Origin: Ileibacterium sp.
Lineage (GTDB): Bacteria; Bacillota_I; Bacilli_A; Erysipelotrichales; Erysipelotrichaceae
Direction: 5' to 3'
Assembly (NCBI GenBank): GCA_021443945.1
Contig: JABUSF010000011.1
Span: 71,014 to 84,421 of the forward strand
Length of the DNA: 13,408 bases
Of this stretch, positions 5,103 to 13,099 are shown in pieces (the first letter of the stretch is position 1; each line of letters begins with the position of its first letter). A model generated the notes under the pieces. The model was not told the DNA's origin, searched no databases, and was given only the letters and a program-made list of their open reading frames with translations. Made by a program: the position numbers and the translations under genes.

Positions 5103-7499
5103 ATGTACGACCACAAAACAGTGGAGAAAAAATGGCAGAACCGCTGGGAAAAGGAAAAAACCTTTAAAACAGACACTGCAGACTTCTCCAAACCAAAATA
5201 CTATGTATTGGATATGTTTCCTTATCCAAGTGGAAACGGGCTCCATGTAGGTCATCCGGAAGGATATACAGCGACTGACATCATCGCCCGCAAAAAGAGA
5301 ATGGAAGGCTACAATGTTCTTCATCCCATGGGATTTGACTCCTTTGGTCTGCCGGCAGAACAATATGCCATTCAGACAGGAAACCATCCATCCGAATTTA
5401 CCAAAAAGAACATCGATCACTTCAGAGAACAGATTAAAGCCCTGGGCTTTTCCTATGACTGGGACAGAGAGATCGCCACTTCCGATCCTTCCTACTACAA
5501 GTGGACCCAGTGGATTTTCAAACAGCTCTATGACAAAGGTCTGGCTTATGTGGATGAAATCCCAGTCAACTGGTGTCCGGAACTGAAAGCGGTTCTGGCC
5601 AACGAAGAAGTCATCGACGGCAAATCAGAACGCGGCGGATATCCTGTATACCGCAAGCCCATGCGTCAGTGGGTCCTGAAAATTACCGAATATGCAGACC
5701 GTCTGCTGGAAGATCTGGATCTGGTGGACTGGCCGGCTTCCACAAAGGAAATGCAGAAAAACTGGATCGGCAAATCCACCGGTGCCAATGTGGTCTTCAA
5801 AGTCGATGGTCATGACAAAGAGTTTACCGTCTTCACCACCCGTGCAGACACTCTGTTTGGAGCCACTTACTGCGTTATGGCTCCGGAACATCCATTCGTC
5901 GATGAAATCACAACACCAAAACAGGCAGAAGCTGTCAAAGCCTATAAAGATGCCTGTGCCACAAAATCCGATCTGCAGCGCACCGATTTAAACAAAGACA
6001 AAACCGGCGTGTTTACCGGAGCTTATGCCATCAACCCAGTCAATGGAAAGAAAATCCCAATCTGGATTTCCGACTATGTACTGGCCAGCTATGGAACCGG
6101 CGCCATCATGGCTGTTCCTGCCCATGATACCCGTGACTACGAATTTGCCAAAAAGTTTGGTCTGGAAATCATTCCGGTTCTGGAAGGCGGAAACATTGAA
6201 GAAGAAGCCTGGACAGAAGACGGAGTGCATATTAACTCTGAATGGCTCAACGGCTTAGGAAAACAGGAAGCCATTGACAAGATGATTGCCTGGCTGGAAG
6301 AAAACAACTGCGGAAATGCCAAAGTCACTTACAAACTCCGTGACTGGCTGTTCTCCAGACAGCGTTACTGGGGTGAGCCGATCCCAATCGTACACATGGA
6401 AGACGGTACTATGCGTACAGTTGACATTGACGAACTGCCGCTGGAACTGCCGGCAACGGACAATTTCCACCCGGCTGACAACGGCGAATCTCCGCTGGCC
6501 AACTGCAAAGACTGGCTGGAAGTGGAAATTGACGGCATGAAGGGAACCAGAGAAACCAACACCATGCCTCAGTGGGCAGGAAGCTGCTGGTACTACCTGC
6601 GCTATATCGATCCGAAAAACGATGACATGATTGGGGATCCAAAACTTCTGGAGCACTGGCTGCCTGTTGATTTATATGTCGGCGGTGCCGAACATGCCGT
6701 ACTGCATTTGCTGTACAGCCGTTTCTGGCACAAAGTTCTGTACGATTTAGGCGTTGTTACCACCAAGGAACCATTTGGAAAACTGTTCCATCAGGGCATG
6801 ATCTTAGGATCCAACGGCGAAAAAATGTCCAAATCCCGCGGCAACGTTGTCAATCCGGACGACATCATTGAAAGCCACGGAGCCGATGCCCTGCGCGTCT
6901 ATGAAATGTTTATGGGACCTCTGGAAGCCGGTCTTCCATGGTCTGAAACCGGTCTGGACGGAACCCGCAAATGGCTGGAACGTGTCAACCGCTTCTATAC
7001 AGAAGTAGCCAACATCACCGATGAAAACGATGGCAAGCTGGACAAGGTGTACAACCAGACGGTGAAAAAAGTTTCTCAGGACATTGATACTTTGAACTTC
7101 AATACCGCCATTTCCCAGATGATGGTGTTCATCAACGAAGCCTACAAAGCAGACTCCATCTACCGTCCGTATGCAGAAGGATTTATTAAAATGTTCTCCA
7201 CATTCGCTCCTCATTTAGGAGAAGAACTGTGGCAGACCATCTTTGATAAAACAGAATCCATTGCCTACGAACCATGGCCGACATGGGATGAAAGCAAACT
7301 GGTGGAAGCGATGCAGACCATCGTGGTTCAGGTGAATGGAAAAGTCAGAGGCAAATTTGACGTTCCTGCCGGAACCGATGAAGAAGAGCTGAAAAAAGAG
7401 GCTCTCGAACTGGATGGTGTGAAACGCCAGATCGAAGGCAAGGACATCAAAAAGATCATTGTCGTAAAAGGCAAAGTTGTTAATATCGTTGCCAAGTAG
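5103..7499 (+). CDS. leuS: Leucine--tRNA ligase (LeuRS), 798 residues
   Basis: A cytoplasmic class I aminoacyl-tRNA synthetase that attaches leucine to tRNA-Leu using ATP. The HIGH motif is HVGH (48-51) in NGLHVGHPEGYT, and the KMSKS motif is at 574-578. Between them lies the CP1 editing domain with FTTRADTLFGATY and GTGAIMAVPAHDTRDYEF, where Asp342 and Asp345 are in the expected hydrolytic region. The family-typical GSCWYYLRYIDP is also present. After KMSKS come the anticodon-binding helices and a C-terminal domain ending near VVKGKVVNIVAK. Length is normal for Bacillota LeuRS. ATG 5103 has AAAGGA about 7 bases upstream; the ATG at 5098 is out of frame. The gene is monocistronic, controlled by the Leu T-box. 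Nothing looks broken. Confidence 0.98.
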   Translation: MYDHKTVEKKWQNRWEKEKTFKTDTADFSKPKYYVLDMFPYPSGNGLHVGHPEGYTATDIIARKKRMEGYNVLHPMGFDSFGLPAEQYAIQTGNHPSEFTKKNIDHFREQIKALGFSYDWDREIATSDPSYYKWTQWIFKQLYDKGLAYVDEIPVNWCPELKAVLANEEVIDGKSERGGYPVYRKPMRQWVLKITEYADRLLEDLDLVDWPASTKEMQKNWIGKSTGANVVFKVDGHDKEFTVFTTRADTLFGATYCVMAPEHPFVDEITTPKQAEAVKAYKDACATKSDLQRTDLNKDKTGVFTGAYAINPVNGKKIPIWISDYVLASYGTGAIMAVPAHDTRDYEFAKKFGLEIIPVLEGGNIEEEAWTEDGVHINSEWLNGLGKQEAIDKMIAWLEENNCGNAKVTYKLRDWLFSRQRYWGEPIPIVHMEDGTMRTVDIDELPLELPATDNFHPADNGESPLANCKDWLEVEIDGMKGTRETNTMPQWAGSCWYYLRYIDPKNDDMIGDPKLLEHWLPVDLYVGGAEHAVLHLLYSRFWHKVLYDLGVVTTKEPFGKLFHQGMILGSNGEKMSKSRGNVVNPDDIIESHGADALRVYEMFMGPLEAGLPWSETGLDGTRKWLERVNRFYTEVANITDENDGKLDKVYNQTVKKVSQDIDTLNFNTAISQMMVFINEAYKADSIYRPYAEGFIKMFSTFAPHLGEELWQTIFDKTESIAYEPWPTWDESKLVEAMQTIVVQVNGKVRGKFDVPAGTDEEELKKEALELDGVKRQIEGKDIKKIIVVKGKVVNIVAK

Positions 7500-7516
7500 A
7501 CTAAGATGAAAGCATC

Positions 7517-7538
7517 AGCACCCGCTGGTGCTTTTTTT
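7517..7538 (+). terminator. leuS terminator
   Basis: AGCACC (7517-7522), loop CGCT and GGTGCT (7527-7532), followed by a T tract to 7538, 18 bases after the leuS stop. Confidence 0.85.
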
Positions 7539-7552
7539 GAAAGGTAAAGAAA

Positions 7553-8203
7553 ATGAAAGTTGTATTTTTTGGAGATTCCAACACCTGGGGCTTCGATCCG
7601 GACAATGGATCCAGACAAAGCTGCCGGTTTGTCAAACAGCTGGAAAAGATGCATCCCGACTGGGAGATTGTAGAGGAAGGACTGAATGGAAGAACCCTGA
7701 ATCTTCCAGACCCTTATGCACTGCCAAGAAACGGGGCCGAACAGATCTCTTCTGTCATCCGATCCCATCTGCCCTATGATGTTTTAGTGGTCATGCTGGG
7801 AACCAACGATGCAAAAAGCTGCTTCCAGCCAAGCCCGAGACTTCTGGAACGGGGACTGAAGCGGTTTTTGAACGAAGCCTGCAATCCGGCTTTGGACCGG
7901 ACCTCTCCCTATAAGATGGGACGTCTGCTGCTGGTGCAGCCCCCGCAGCTCAATCAGAAAGCCATTGAAAAAGATCCCTTTTCCCTGTACGGTCAGAACG
8001 GCATTGAGCTGATGGCAAACTCCGGCCCTATTTTTGAAAATGCGGCCAGAACATTTGGTGTGGATGTCCTTCGAACAGATGGAGATGATCCAGTTGTAGG
8101 CGGAGAGTGCGACGGCATTCATCTGGAAGAAGAAGGCCATGCCAAACTGGCCCGGAAGCTGAATGAAAAGCTTTGCCAAATGGAAAAAGAGCTGAACCAA
8201 TAA
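7553..8203 (+). CDS. SGNH/GDSL-type hydrolase (lipase or arylesterase family)
   Basis: A 216-residue protein with all four SGNH blocks. Block I is FFGDSNTWG, nucleophile Ser9. Block II is EGLNGRT, Gly46 in the oxyanion hole. Block III is LGTND, Asn85. Block V is DGIHL, Asp187 and His190 completing the triad. The fold is a single flavodoxin-like domain without a signal peptide or membrane helix, so it should be cytoplasmic. It resembles small arylesterase/acyl-ester hydrolases; the substrate cannot be told. ATG 7553 follows AAAGG (7540-7544). The gene starts only 14 bases after the leuS terminator and shows no promoter of its own in that gap, so it probably depends on readthrough or on a promoter inside leuS. 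It converges on the minus-strand ABM gene. Confidence 0.92.
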   Translation: MKVVFFGDSNTWGFDPDNGSRQSCRFVKQLEKMHPDWEIVEEGLNGRTLNLPDPYALPRNGAEQISSVIRSHLPYDVLVVMLGTNDAKSCFQPSPRLLERGLKRFLNEACNPALDRTSPYKMGRLLLVQPPQLNQKAIEKDPFSLYGQNGIELMANSGPIFENAARTFGVDVLRTDGDDPVVGGECDGIHLEEEGHAKLARKLNEKLCQMEKELNQ

Positions 8204-8206
8204 AAA

Positions 8207-8225
8207 ACCGCAGCCTCAGCTGCGG
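8207..8225 (-). terminator. Terminator of the ABM-family gene, stop codon in its loop
   Basis: CCGCAGC (8208-8214), loop CTCA and GCTGCGG (8219-8225) form a 7-bp GC-rich stem. On the minus strand it is followed by TTTTTTATT. The plus side has only ATAAAAGCC after it, so it works mainly for the minus-strand gene. That gene's TGA is made by loop bases 8216-8218. Confidence 0.85.
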
Positions 8226-8545
8226 ATAAAAGCCTGGTCCTTTTCCAGCATCCCATCGGATGGATAAAGGCGTTCTGCTTTCATGTGGAGATCGTACTTG
8301 TCTCTTAAGGCGGCAATTTTGTTCATCACTGGGTCGGCATGATGAGCATCGAGGGCTTCCTGATCTTTCCACTGATCAATTAAAAGGATGGTTTCCGGAT
8401 CGTCCAGAGACTGAAAGTAGGCATACCGTTCGTTTCCGTTTTCGCTGCGGATGTAATCGACCAGACCGCTTTCAGTCATCTCTTTGGCAAACGCTGCCGC
8501 ACTGCCGTTTTTGCCGGTGTAGCTTAAATTGAAGATGATGGACAT
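8216..8545 (-). CDS. Putative quinol monooxygenase, ABM domain (antibiotic biosynthesis monooxygenase family)
   Basis: A 109-residue protein spanning a single dimeric alpha/beta-barrel (ABM) domain. The core YFQSLDDPETILLIDQWKDQ (43-62) followed by EALDAHHADPVMNKI fits the family pattern in which a Trp-containing strand leads to EALxxHxxxP. Such proteins are cofactor-less oxygenases or heme/quinone-related enzymes (YgiN-like), but many have no known substrate. The ATG (8545-8543) has AAAGGAAG upstream on the minus strand (8551-8558). An extended -10 promoter lies at 8581-8589, so the gene is its own transcription unit, convergent with the SGNH gene and divergent from tyrS. The fold call is secure; the exact reaction is not. 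Confidence 0.88.
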   Translation of the reverse strand: MSIIFNLSYTGKNGSAAAFAKEMTESGLVDYIRSENGNERYAYFQSLDDPETILLIDQWKDQEALDAHHADPVMNKIAALRDKYDLHMKAERLYPSDGMLEKDQAFIRS

Positions 8546-8580
8546 AAGTTCTTCCTTTCTTAAAGAGGTTTCTTATGTTT

Positions 8581-8589
8581 ATTCTAACA
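8581..8589 (-). promoter_or_regulatory. Extended -10 promoter of the ABM-family gene
   Basis: Read on the minus strand this is TGTTAGAAT, an extended -10 (TGn plus TAGAAT). Transcription would start near 8574, about 29 bases before the ATG. No good -35 is seen. Confidence 0.5.
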
Positions 8590-8638
8590 AAGCTTTCCAT
8601 GCAGAGGATGAACTTTTTGAAATTGGACCTGTGCACTT

Positions 8639-8667
8639 TTGACAATCCATATTCAATCGGTTAAGAT
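8639..8667 (+). promoter_or_regulatory. tyrS promoter
   Basis: TTGACA (8639-8644), a 17-base spacer and TAAGAT (8662-8667), with a start near 8674 at the beginning of the T-box leader. It is a strong near-consensus promoter, like the one for leuS. Confidence 0.85.
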
Positions 8668-8673
8668 TTGGCT

Positions 8674-8897
8674 TGTTAATGAATATTCAACGCGATGAAA
8701 AGGACCTTAAGTTCAGCTGGCTCCCCAGAGAAAAAGCGGTTGGTGCAAGCTTTTGGAAAGCTGAATGGAAATTACACCTTGGAGCATTCGAAAGACGCAG
8801 GCCTGCGTTATAGGCTTTAAGTGTCCGCCTGTTTGAACAGGCGGGAAGTAAGGTGGTACCGCGTTTTCAACGTCCTTATTCAAGGGCGTTTTTTTAT
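8674..8897 (+). promoter_or_regulatory. T-box riboswitch, tyrosine-specific, controlling tyrS
   Basis: The stem I region includes CCAGAGA and GGTTGGTGCAAGC. The specifier is TAC (Tyr) at 8773-8775 within GAAATTACACC. A perfect 14-base palindrome, ACGCAGGCCTGCGT (8795-8808), forms the next hairpin. Stem III is CCGCCTG/CAGGCGG (8825-8831, 8838-8844). The T-box AAGGTGGTACCGCG is at 8850-8863, identical to that of leuS. The terminator is ACGTCCTT (8870-8877), loop ATTC and AAGGGCGT (8882-8889) plus a T tract. Uncharged tRNA-Tyr should prevent termination. Confidence 0.95.
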
Positions 8898-8903
8898 TGG
8901 AAC

Positions 8904-8910
8904 AAAGGAG
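8904..8910 (+). promoter_or_regulatory. Ribosome binding site that fixes the tyrS start
   Basis: AAAGGAG lies 6 bases before ATG 8917. An in-frame GTG at 8821 would add 32 residues encoded by T-box stem III and its terminator, which is not credible. Confidence 0.9.
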
Positions 8911-8916
8911 ACAAAC

Positions 8917-10158
8917 ATGAAACTTTTTGATGAGCTGAAATGGCGGGGCCTGGTTGACAACATCACATCTCCGGAACTGGAAGATGAAATCAACAACGGC
9001 GAACTCACATTCTACATTGGAACAGACCCAACCGCAGATTCTCTGCACATCGGCCACTATTCTTCTCTGCTGATGGCCAAACGCCTGCAGCAGCATGGAC
9101 ATCATCCCATTATGCTGGTGGGAGGCGCGACCGGATTTATCGGGGATCCAAAAGCAAGCGGGGAAAGAAACATGCTGACCCCTGAGGTTCTGGACCACAA
9201 CTATCACGCTCTGCATGATCAGATTGACCGTCTGTGGGGATTTGATATGGTCAACAACCTGGACTGGACCAAAGACCTTTCCATTATTGACTTCTTAAGA
9301 GACTACGGAAAATTCTTCAACGTCAACTACATGATCAACAAGGAAACCGTGAAGAAAAGACTGGATTCCGGAATTTCCTATACCGAGTTTTCTTATATGA
9401 TTCTGCAGTCTCTGGACTTTTTGACTCTGCTGCAGACCAGAAACTGTCAGATGCAGATTGGCGGTCAGGACCAGTGGGGAAATATCACTTCCGGTCTGGA
9501 ACTGATCCGCAAAAAACTGGGCAGCGATGTGAAAGCCTATGGTCTGACTATGCCTTTGATCACCAAAGCCGACGGTGAAAAATTTGGAAAATCTGAATCC
9601 GGAACCGTTTGGCTGGATGCCAATAAAACATCTCCCTACGCTTTGTATCAGTTCCTTTTGAATACAGAAGATGTCAAAGTCATTGAGTATCTGAAAAAAC
9701 TGACCTTCCTGAGCGTAGAAGAAATCGAAGCGCTGGAACAATCCTTAAAAGAGGAAGCACATCTGCGGCTGCCGCATAAAAAACTGGCGGAAGAAGTCGT
9801 CCGCGATCTTCATGGTCAGGAAGCTCTGGATACAGCTTTAACCATTACCAATGCTCTGTTCAAAGGACAGCTGCAGGAGCTGACTTTGGAACAGAGAGCC
9901 GAAGCGGTCAAAGATATGGATAAGCTGGAAGCCAAGGAAGGAAAACTGGAAGACATTCTGGTTTCCACCGGCATCGCTTCTTCCAAACGGGAAGCCCGTG
10001 AATGGACCAAACAGAATTCCATTGCCGTCAACGGTGTAAAGGAAAAAGATCCAAACGCCATGATTACTCTGGAAAACAGTGCCTATTCCGGCAATGTGGT
10101 TCTCATTAAACGAGGCAAGAAAAACAACTACGCCGTTGTCCTGACACCGGCTGAATAA
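8917..10158 (+). CDS. tyrS: Tyrosine--tRNA ligase (TyrRS), 413 residues
   Basis: A class I synthetase charging tRNA-Tyr. The HIGH motif is HIGH at 44-47 (TDPTADSLHIGHYSSL). The tyrosine pocket and family motifs GGQDQWGNI and MPLITKADGEKFGKSESG are present, with KFGKS (222-226) as the KMSKS equivalent, as usual for bacterial TyrRS. The C-terminal part, about 345-410 (ILVSTGIASSKREAREW..., then IAVNGVKEKDPN), is the S4-like RNA-binding domain. Length is normal. The start at 8917 is fixed by AAAGGAG at 8904-8910. It is regulated by the Tyr T-box and ends at a strong terminator shared with the convergent HAD gene. Confidence 0.98.
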   Translation: MKLFDELKWRGLVDNITSPELEDEINNGELTFYIGTDPTADSLHIGHYSSLLMAKRLQQHGHHPIMLVGGATGFIGDPKASGERNMLTPEVLDHNYHALHDQIDRLWGFDMVNNLDWTKDLSIIDFLRDYGKFFNVNYMINKETVKKRLDSGISYTEFSYMILQSLDFLTLLQTRNCQMQIGGQDQWGNITSGLELIRKKLGSDVKAYGLTMPLITKADGEKFGKSESGTVWLDANKTSPYALYQFLLNTEDVKVIEYLKKLTFLSVEEIEALEQSLKEEAHLRLPHKKLAEEVVRDLHGQEALDTALTITNALFKGQLQELTLEQRAEAVKDMDKLEAKEGKLEDILVSTGIASSKREAREWTKQNSIAVNGVKEKDPNAMITLENSAYSGNVVLIKRGKKNNYAVVLTPAE

Positions 10159-10161
10159 ATC

Positions 10162-10198
10162 AAAAGCCATGATCGAAAAACGATCATGGCTTTTTTTT
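10162..10198 (+). terminator. Strong terminator between tyrS and the convergent HAD gene
   Basis: AAAAGCCATGATCG (10162-10175), loop of five A and CGATCATGGCTTTT (10181-10194) form a perfect stem followed by T to 10198. The flanking A and T runs let it act on both strands. The stop codon and last residues of the HAD gene lie inside it. Confidence 0.92.
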
Positions 10199-11008
10199 GG
10201 GAGATTCAAGATTTGCCAGCTCGAGCATTTTCTGAATCACACTGTATTCTTCAAAAGGTCCGATTTCATAGCGTGCTGTTTTTTTGGCTTCCGGCATCCC
10301 TCCAGAGGGGCAGTAGGAATTCTCAAAAGCCGCCAGCATATCCAAATCATTTCCTCCATCCCCAAACACAGCGATTTGGTCTTTGGAAATCTTCAGAGCG
10401 TTCCCCAGCGCCTCTATGCCTTTTGCCTTGTTGACACCAAGGGCAGTGATTTCCGAAAGGGATTCATGACAAGGGGCATCCACCACTTGATCTGGATGCC
10501 TCTGCACCCACTCATCCACTTGGCTGACTCTTCTTCCTTTTGGGTGGTGGACATTGATTTTGTAAATGGGGTTTTCCAAAAGGGTCTTTAAATCAGCATT
10601 GTAGATGGTCCGGCTGAAAAAATCGGCGTGAGCTTTAAAGAAGGCATCGTTTGGACGCAGCGGCATCATCTCATCCTGGCTGATGGTGACCATCATCTGT
10701 TCCAGACCATGGTATTCCACGGGCAAATGGCGGCAGCTCTCATACAGGTCTTTTATGATCTCTGGATCAATGGGAAAAGAAGCGATGATATCCAGATTTG
10801 GATCAAGCACCACGGCTCCGTTCATGCACACATGGTACATGCCTGGCAGCTCCTTCCATGGAATGAGGTTTTTGGACCGGCCGGTGGCGGTGGCGGCTGC
10901 AAAACCGGCATCCTGCAGCTTTTTCAGACCGGAACGAATGGTTTCATCGCTTTGATGATCGATGTTGAGCAGGGTTCCATCCAAATCGCTGGCAAACAGT
11001 TTAATCAT
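10184..11008 (-). CDS. Cof-type HAD-superfamily (class IIB) phosphatase
   Basis: A 274-residue cytoplasmic phosphatase of the Cof/YidA group. Motif I is SDLDGTLL (nucleophile Asp8, acid/base Asp10), motif II is ATATGRS with Thr42, motif III is GVNKAKGIEAL (Lys194/Lys196), and motif IV is FGDGGNDLDML (Asp217, Asp221). The C2B cap lies between about 85 and 185. These enzymes dephosphorylate small phosphorylated metabolites; the substrate here is unknown. I chose the ATG at 11008-11006, just before IKLFASDLDG and preceded by AAGGAAAA (11014-11021), over an upstream in-frame start at 11050 that adds 14 unlikely residues. The gene follows the radical SAM gene by 45 bases, probably co-transcribed. 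Its C terminus, PKKKP, is encoded by the T tract of the tyrS terminator, and its TGA lies in the hairpin stem. Confidence 0.93.
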   Translation of the reverse strand: MIKLFASDLDGTLLNIDHQSDETIRSGLKKLQDAGFAAATATGRSKNLIPWKELPGMYHVCMNGAVVLDPNLDIIASFPIDPEIIKDLYESCRHLPVEYHGLEQMMVTISQDEMMPLRPNDAFFKAHADFFSRTIYNADLKTLLENPIYKINVHHPKGRRVSQVDEWVQRHPDQVVDAPCHESLSEITALGVNKAKGIEALGNALKISKDQIAVFGDGGNDLDMLAAFENSYCPSGGMPEAKKTARYEIGPFEEYSVIQKMLELANLESPKKKP

Positions 11009-11053
11009 AAGTCTTTTCCTTCCACTTCCTTTGGCTTGATTGTAAGTCAAAAT

Positions 11054-12019
11054 TCAGTCCAAAGGAATTTGGATTGGCACATATTTTTTAGACTGCCAGG
11101 AATTTCTTTTCAGCAGCTCCTTATCGATTTCATTGGCCACCACCGTTTTGTACTTGGTCCATTCAGGACCAATCAAATCCTGAGCAATGCCATCGCCGGT
11201 GACCCGCTCAATGACCATTTCAGCGGGAAGCAGTTCCAGCTGATCGCATACGATGGAAACATATTCTTCCAGACTTAAAAGAGGAAATGGGTTCAGTTCA
11301 TATCGCTTGGCCAGAGCTGTGTTTGTTAAAAGATGCAGCATGTGAATTTTGATGGCATCCGGTTTGACTGCCGCTGCAAACCGGGCGGTTTCCAGCATAT
11401 CTTCTTTGGAGTCTCCAGGAAGACCATTAATAAGATGAAGGCAGGTTTTGATGCCGTATTTGGCGCACAAAGCCAATGCATTCTCCACTTCTTTGGTGGT
11501 ATGAGCCCGGTTCATGGCAGCCGCTACATTTTCATTGGCGGTCTGCAGCCCGATTTCCATCCAGGTTTCCTTGGGCTGAGAAGCAAACCACGCGATTTTT
11601 TCTTCGTCCAGGCAATCTGCCCGGGTGGCAATGCAGACTGCTGCAATATCATCCCGCTGGTAGAAAGGTTCATAAATCTGTTTGAGAACTTCCAAAGGTG
11701 CATAGGTATTGGTATAGGACTGGAAATAAGCCATTCCAAGACAATCCGGCCATTTTTGACGGGCCCGGTTCAGATTGGCTTCATACTGACTGGCCAGATC
11801 TTCCCGGAAATGAAGAATGGTATCGCCGCTGCCCATGGAAGAGCAGAAGGCGCATCCCCCTGTGCTTTTGGTTCCATCCCGGTTGGGACAGGTAAAGCCA
11901 GCGTTCAAAGGGATCTTGGCGGTCTTTTTTCCGTAGTGGTTTTTTAAATAATAGGAAAAGGTGTGATACCTTTTGTTGTCGGATGAATAGGGAAAGGGGT
12001 TGTTTAAAATCTGATTCAT
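11054..12019 (-). CDS. TIGR01212-family radical SAM protein (YtqA/YhcC type)
   Basis: The protein has 321 residues. GFTCPNRDGTKSTGGCAFC (41-59) is the characteristic cluster motif of this family, with Cys44, Cys56 and Cys59 coordinating the 4Fe-4S cluster that binds S-adenosylmethionine. The spacing differs from the classic CxxxCxxC. AYFQSYTNTYAP, CIATRADC, EIGLQTAN and HLINGLPGD are also family-typical. I recall the B. subtilis homologue YtqA being linked to the mnm5s2U wobble modification of tRNA, usually next to the methyltransferase YtqB; no YtqB is visible here. The ATG (12019-12017) has only a modest AGGATGG upstream. A good terminator separates the gene from aroF, leaving just 36 bases for a promoter, and none is convincing, so it may be read from aroF by partial readthrough. 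The HAD gene follows. Confidence 0.93.
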   Translation of the reverse strand: MNQILNNPFPYSSDNKRYHTFSYYLKNHYGKKTAKIPLNAGFTCPNRDGTKSTGGCAFCSSMGSGDTILHFREDLASQYEANLNRARQKWPDCLGMAYFQSYTNTYAPLEVLKQIYEPFYQRDDIAAVCIATRADCLDEEKIAWFASQPKETWMEIGLQTANENVAAAMNRAHTTKEVENALALCAKYGIKTCLHLINGLPGDSKEDMLETARFAAAVKPDAIKIHMLHLLTNTALAKRYELNPFPLLSLEEYVSIVCDQLELLPAEMVIERVTGDGIAQDLIGPEWTKYKTVVANEIDKELLKRNSWQSKKYVPIQIPLD

Positions 12020-12055
12020 ACATCCATCCTATTGAAACCACACCGAAAATCAAAG

Positions 12056-12081
12056 AAAAAGCCGTCCGAAGACAGCTTTTT
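12056..12081 (-). terminator. aroF terminator
   Basis: On the minus strand AAAAAGCTGTC, loop TTCG and GACGGCTTTTT form an 11-bp stem with a very stable UUCG tetraloop and a terminal T run, starting 4 bases after the aroF stop. Confidence 0.88.
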
Positions 12082-12085
12082 AAAC

Positions 12086-13099
12086 TTACAGGGTTCTTCC
12101 AATGACTTTGGCAATGGCCCGTCCTTTTGCGACAAGATCCGCATATTTGTCCGGTTTTAAAGACTGGGCTCCATCGGAAGCTGCATGAATGGGATCGTCA
12201 TGAACTTCAATGATCAGTCCGTCCGCCCCGGCAGCGATGGCAGCCAGAGACAGGGATTCCACCAGACGGTAGTCACCGGCTGCATGGGAGGGGTCGATGA
12301 TGATTGGAAGGTGAGTTCTTTCCTTTAAAATGGGGATCACAGAAAGATCCAGGGTGTTGCGGGTGTATTTTTCAAACGTCCGGATCCCGCGTTCGCAGAA
12401 AATCACGTTGGGATTTCCTTCGGACATAATGTATTCCGCAGCCATGATCCATTCTTCGATGGTGTTGGCAAGACCACGCTTTAAAAGAACCGGTTTGTTG
12501 GTTCTTCCCACGGCTTTTAATAAATCGAAGTTCTGCATATTTCTGGCTCCGATCTGAATGACATCCACATTTTCGACAAACTCATCCAGCTTGTCGATGG
12601 ACATCAGTTCACTGACAATGGGAAGCCCGGTTTTGTCTTTCGCTGCTTTCAGGCATTCAATGCCCTCCGTTCCCATGCCCTGGAAAGCATAGGGAGAGGT
12701 TCTGGGTTTATAAGCGCCTCCCCGAAGCATATCGGCACCGGCTTCCAGAACTTCACCGGCGATGCGGCAGACGTTTTCTTTGCCTTCCACCGCACAAGGG
12801 CCTGCAATCATAACGATTTTCCGTCCGCCCACTGGAATGCCGCAGACGTCCACAATGGTATCTTCCGGATGGAACATACGGTTGGCCAGCTTATAAGGCT
12901 GGGCGACTCTTTGAACATTGTAGACAATCGGATTGGCCAGAAGGGAACGCTCGTCAATAGAGGCTGTATCTCCCACCAGACCGAATACATCATAGTTTTC
13001 ACCCACGATCTGAGTGATCTGCAGACTGCGCCCTTCCAGATCTTCAAGAAGAGCTTTGACCTCGCTGGCATCCGCGGTCTTTTTCAATGTGATAATCAT
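12086..13099 (-). CDS. aroF: 3-deoxy-7-phosphoheptulonate (DAHP) synthase, type I-beta with N-terminal regulatory domain
   Basis: A 337-residue enzyme that condenses phosphoenolpyruvate and erythrose 4-phosphate, the first step of the shikimate pathway. Residues 1-72 form the ferredoxin-like regulatory domain; the rest is the TIM barrel. Expected metal ligands are Cys102 (AGPCAVEG), His272 (DPSHAAGD), Glu298 (IIEVH) and Asp309 (ASDGAQSL). As I recall, these carry the same numbers as in Thermotoga maritima DAHP synthase, where Tyr and Phe bind the N-terminal domain and inhibit. KPRTSPYAFQG (131-141) binds substrate. Feedback inhibition by aromatic amino acids is therefore likely here. The ATG at 13099-13097 follows AGGAG (13107-13111). 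Upstream lies a leader with its own terminator, suggesting transcriptional control too. No other shikimate gene is in the window. Confidence 0.97.
   Translation of the reverse strand: MIITLKKTADASEVKALLEDLEGRSLQITQIVGENYDVFGLVGDTASIDERSLLANPIVYNVQRVAQPYKLANRMFHPEDTIVDVCGIPVGGRKIVMIAGPCAVEGKENVCRIAGEVLEAGADMLRGGAYKPRTSPYAFQGMGTEGIECLKAAKDKTGLPIVSELMSIDKLDEFVENVDVIQIGARNMQNFDLLKAVGRTNKPVLLKRGLANTIEEWIMAAEYIMSEGNPNVIFCERGIRTFEKYTRNTLDLSVIPILKERTHLPIIIDPSHAAGDYRLVESLSLAAIAAGADGLIIEVHDDPIHAASDGAQSLKPDKYADLVAKGRAIAKVIGRTL

Noticed and set aside
10628..11278. 216-residue plus-strand frame opposite the HAD and radical SAM genes
   Set aside because: Antisense shadow of two genes with complete catalytic motifs.
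11333..11947. 204-residue plus-strand frame opposite the radical SAM gene
   Set aside because: Antisense shadow; the minus strand carries the conserved cluster motif.
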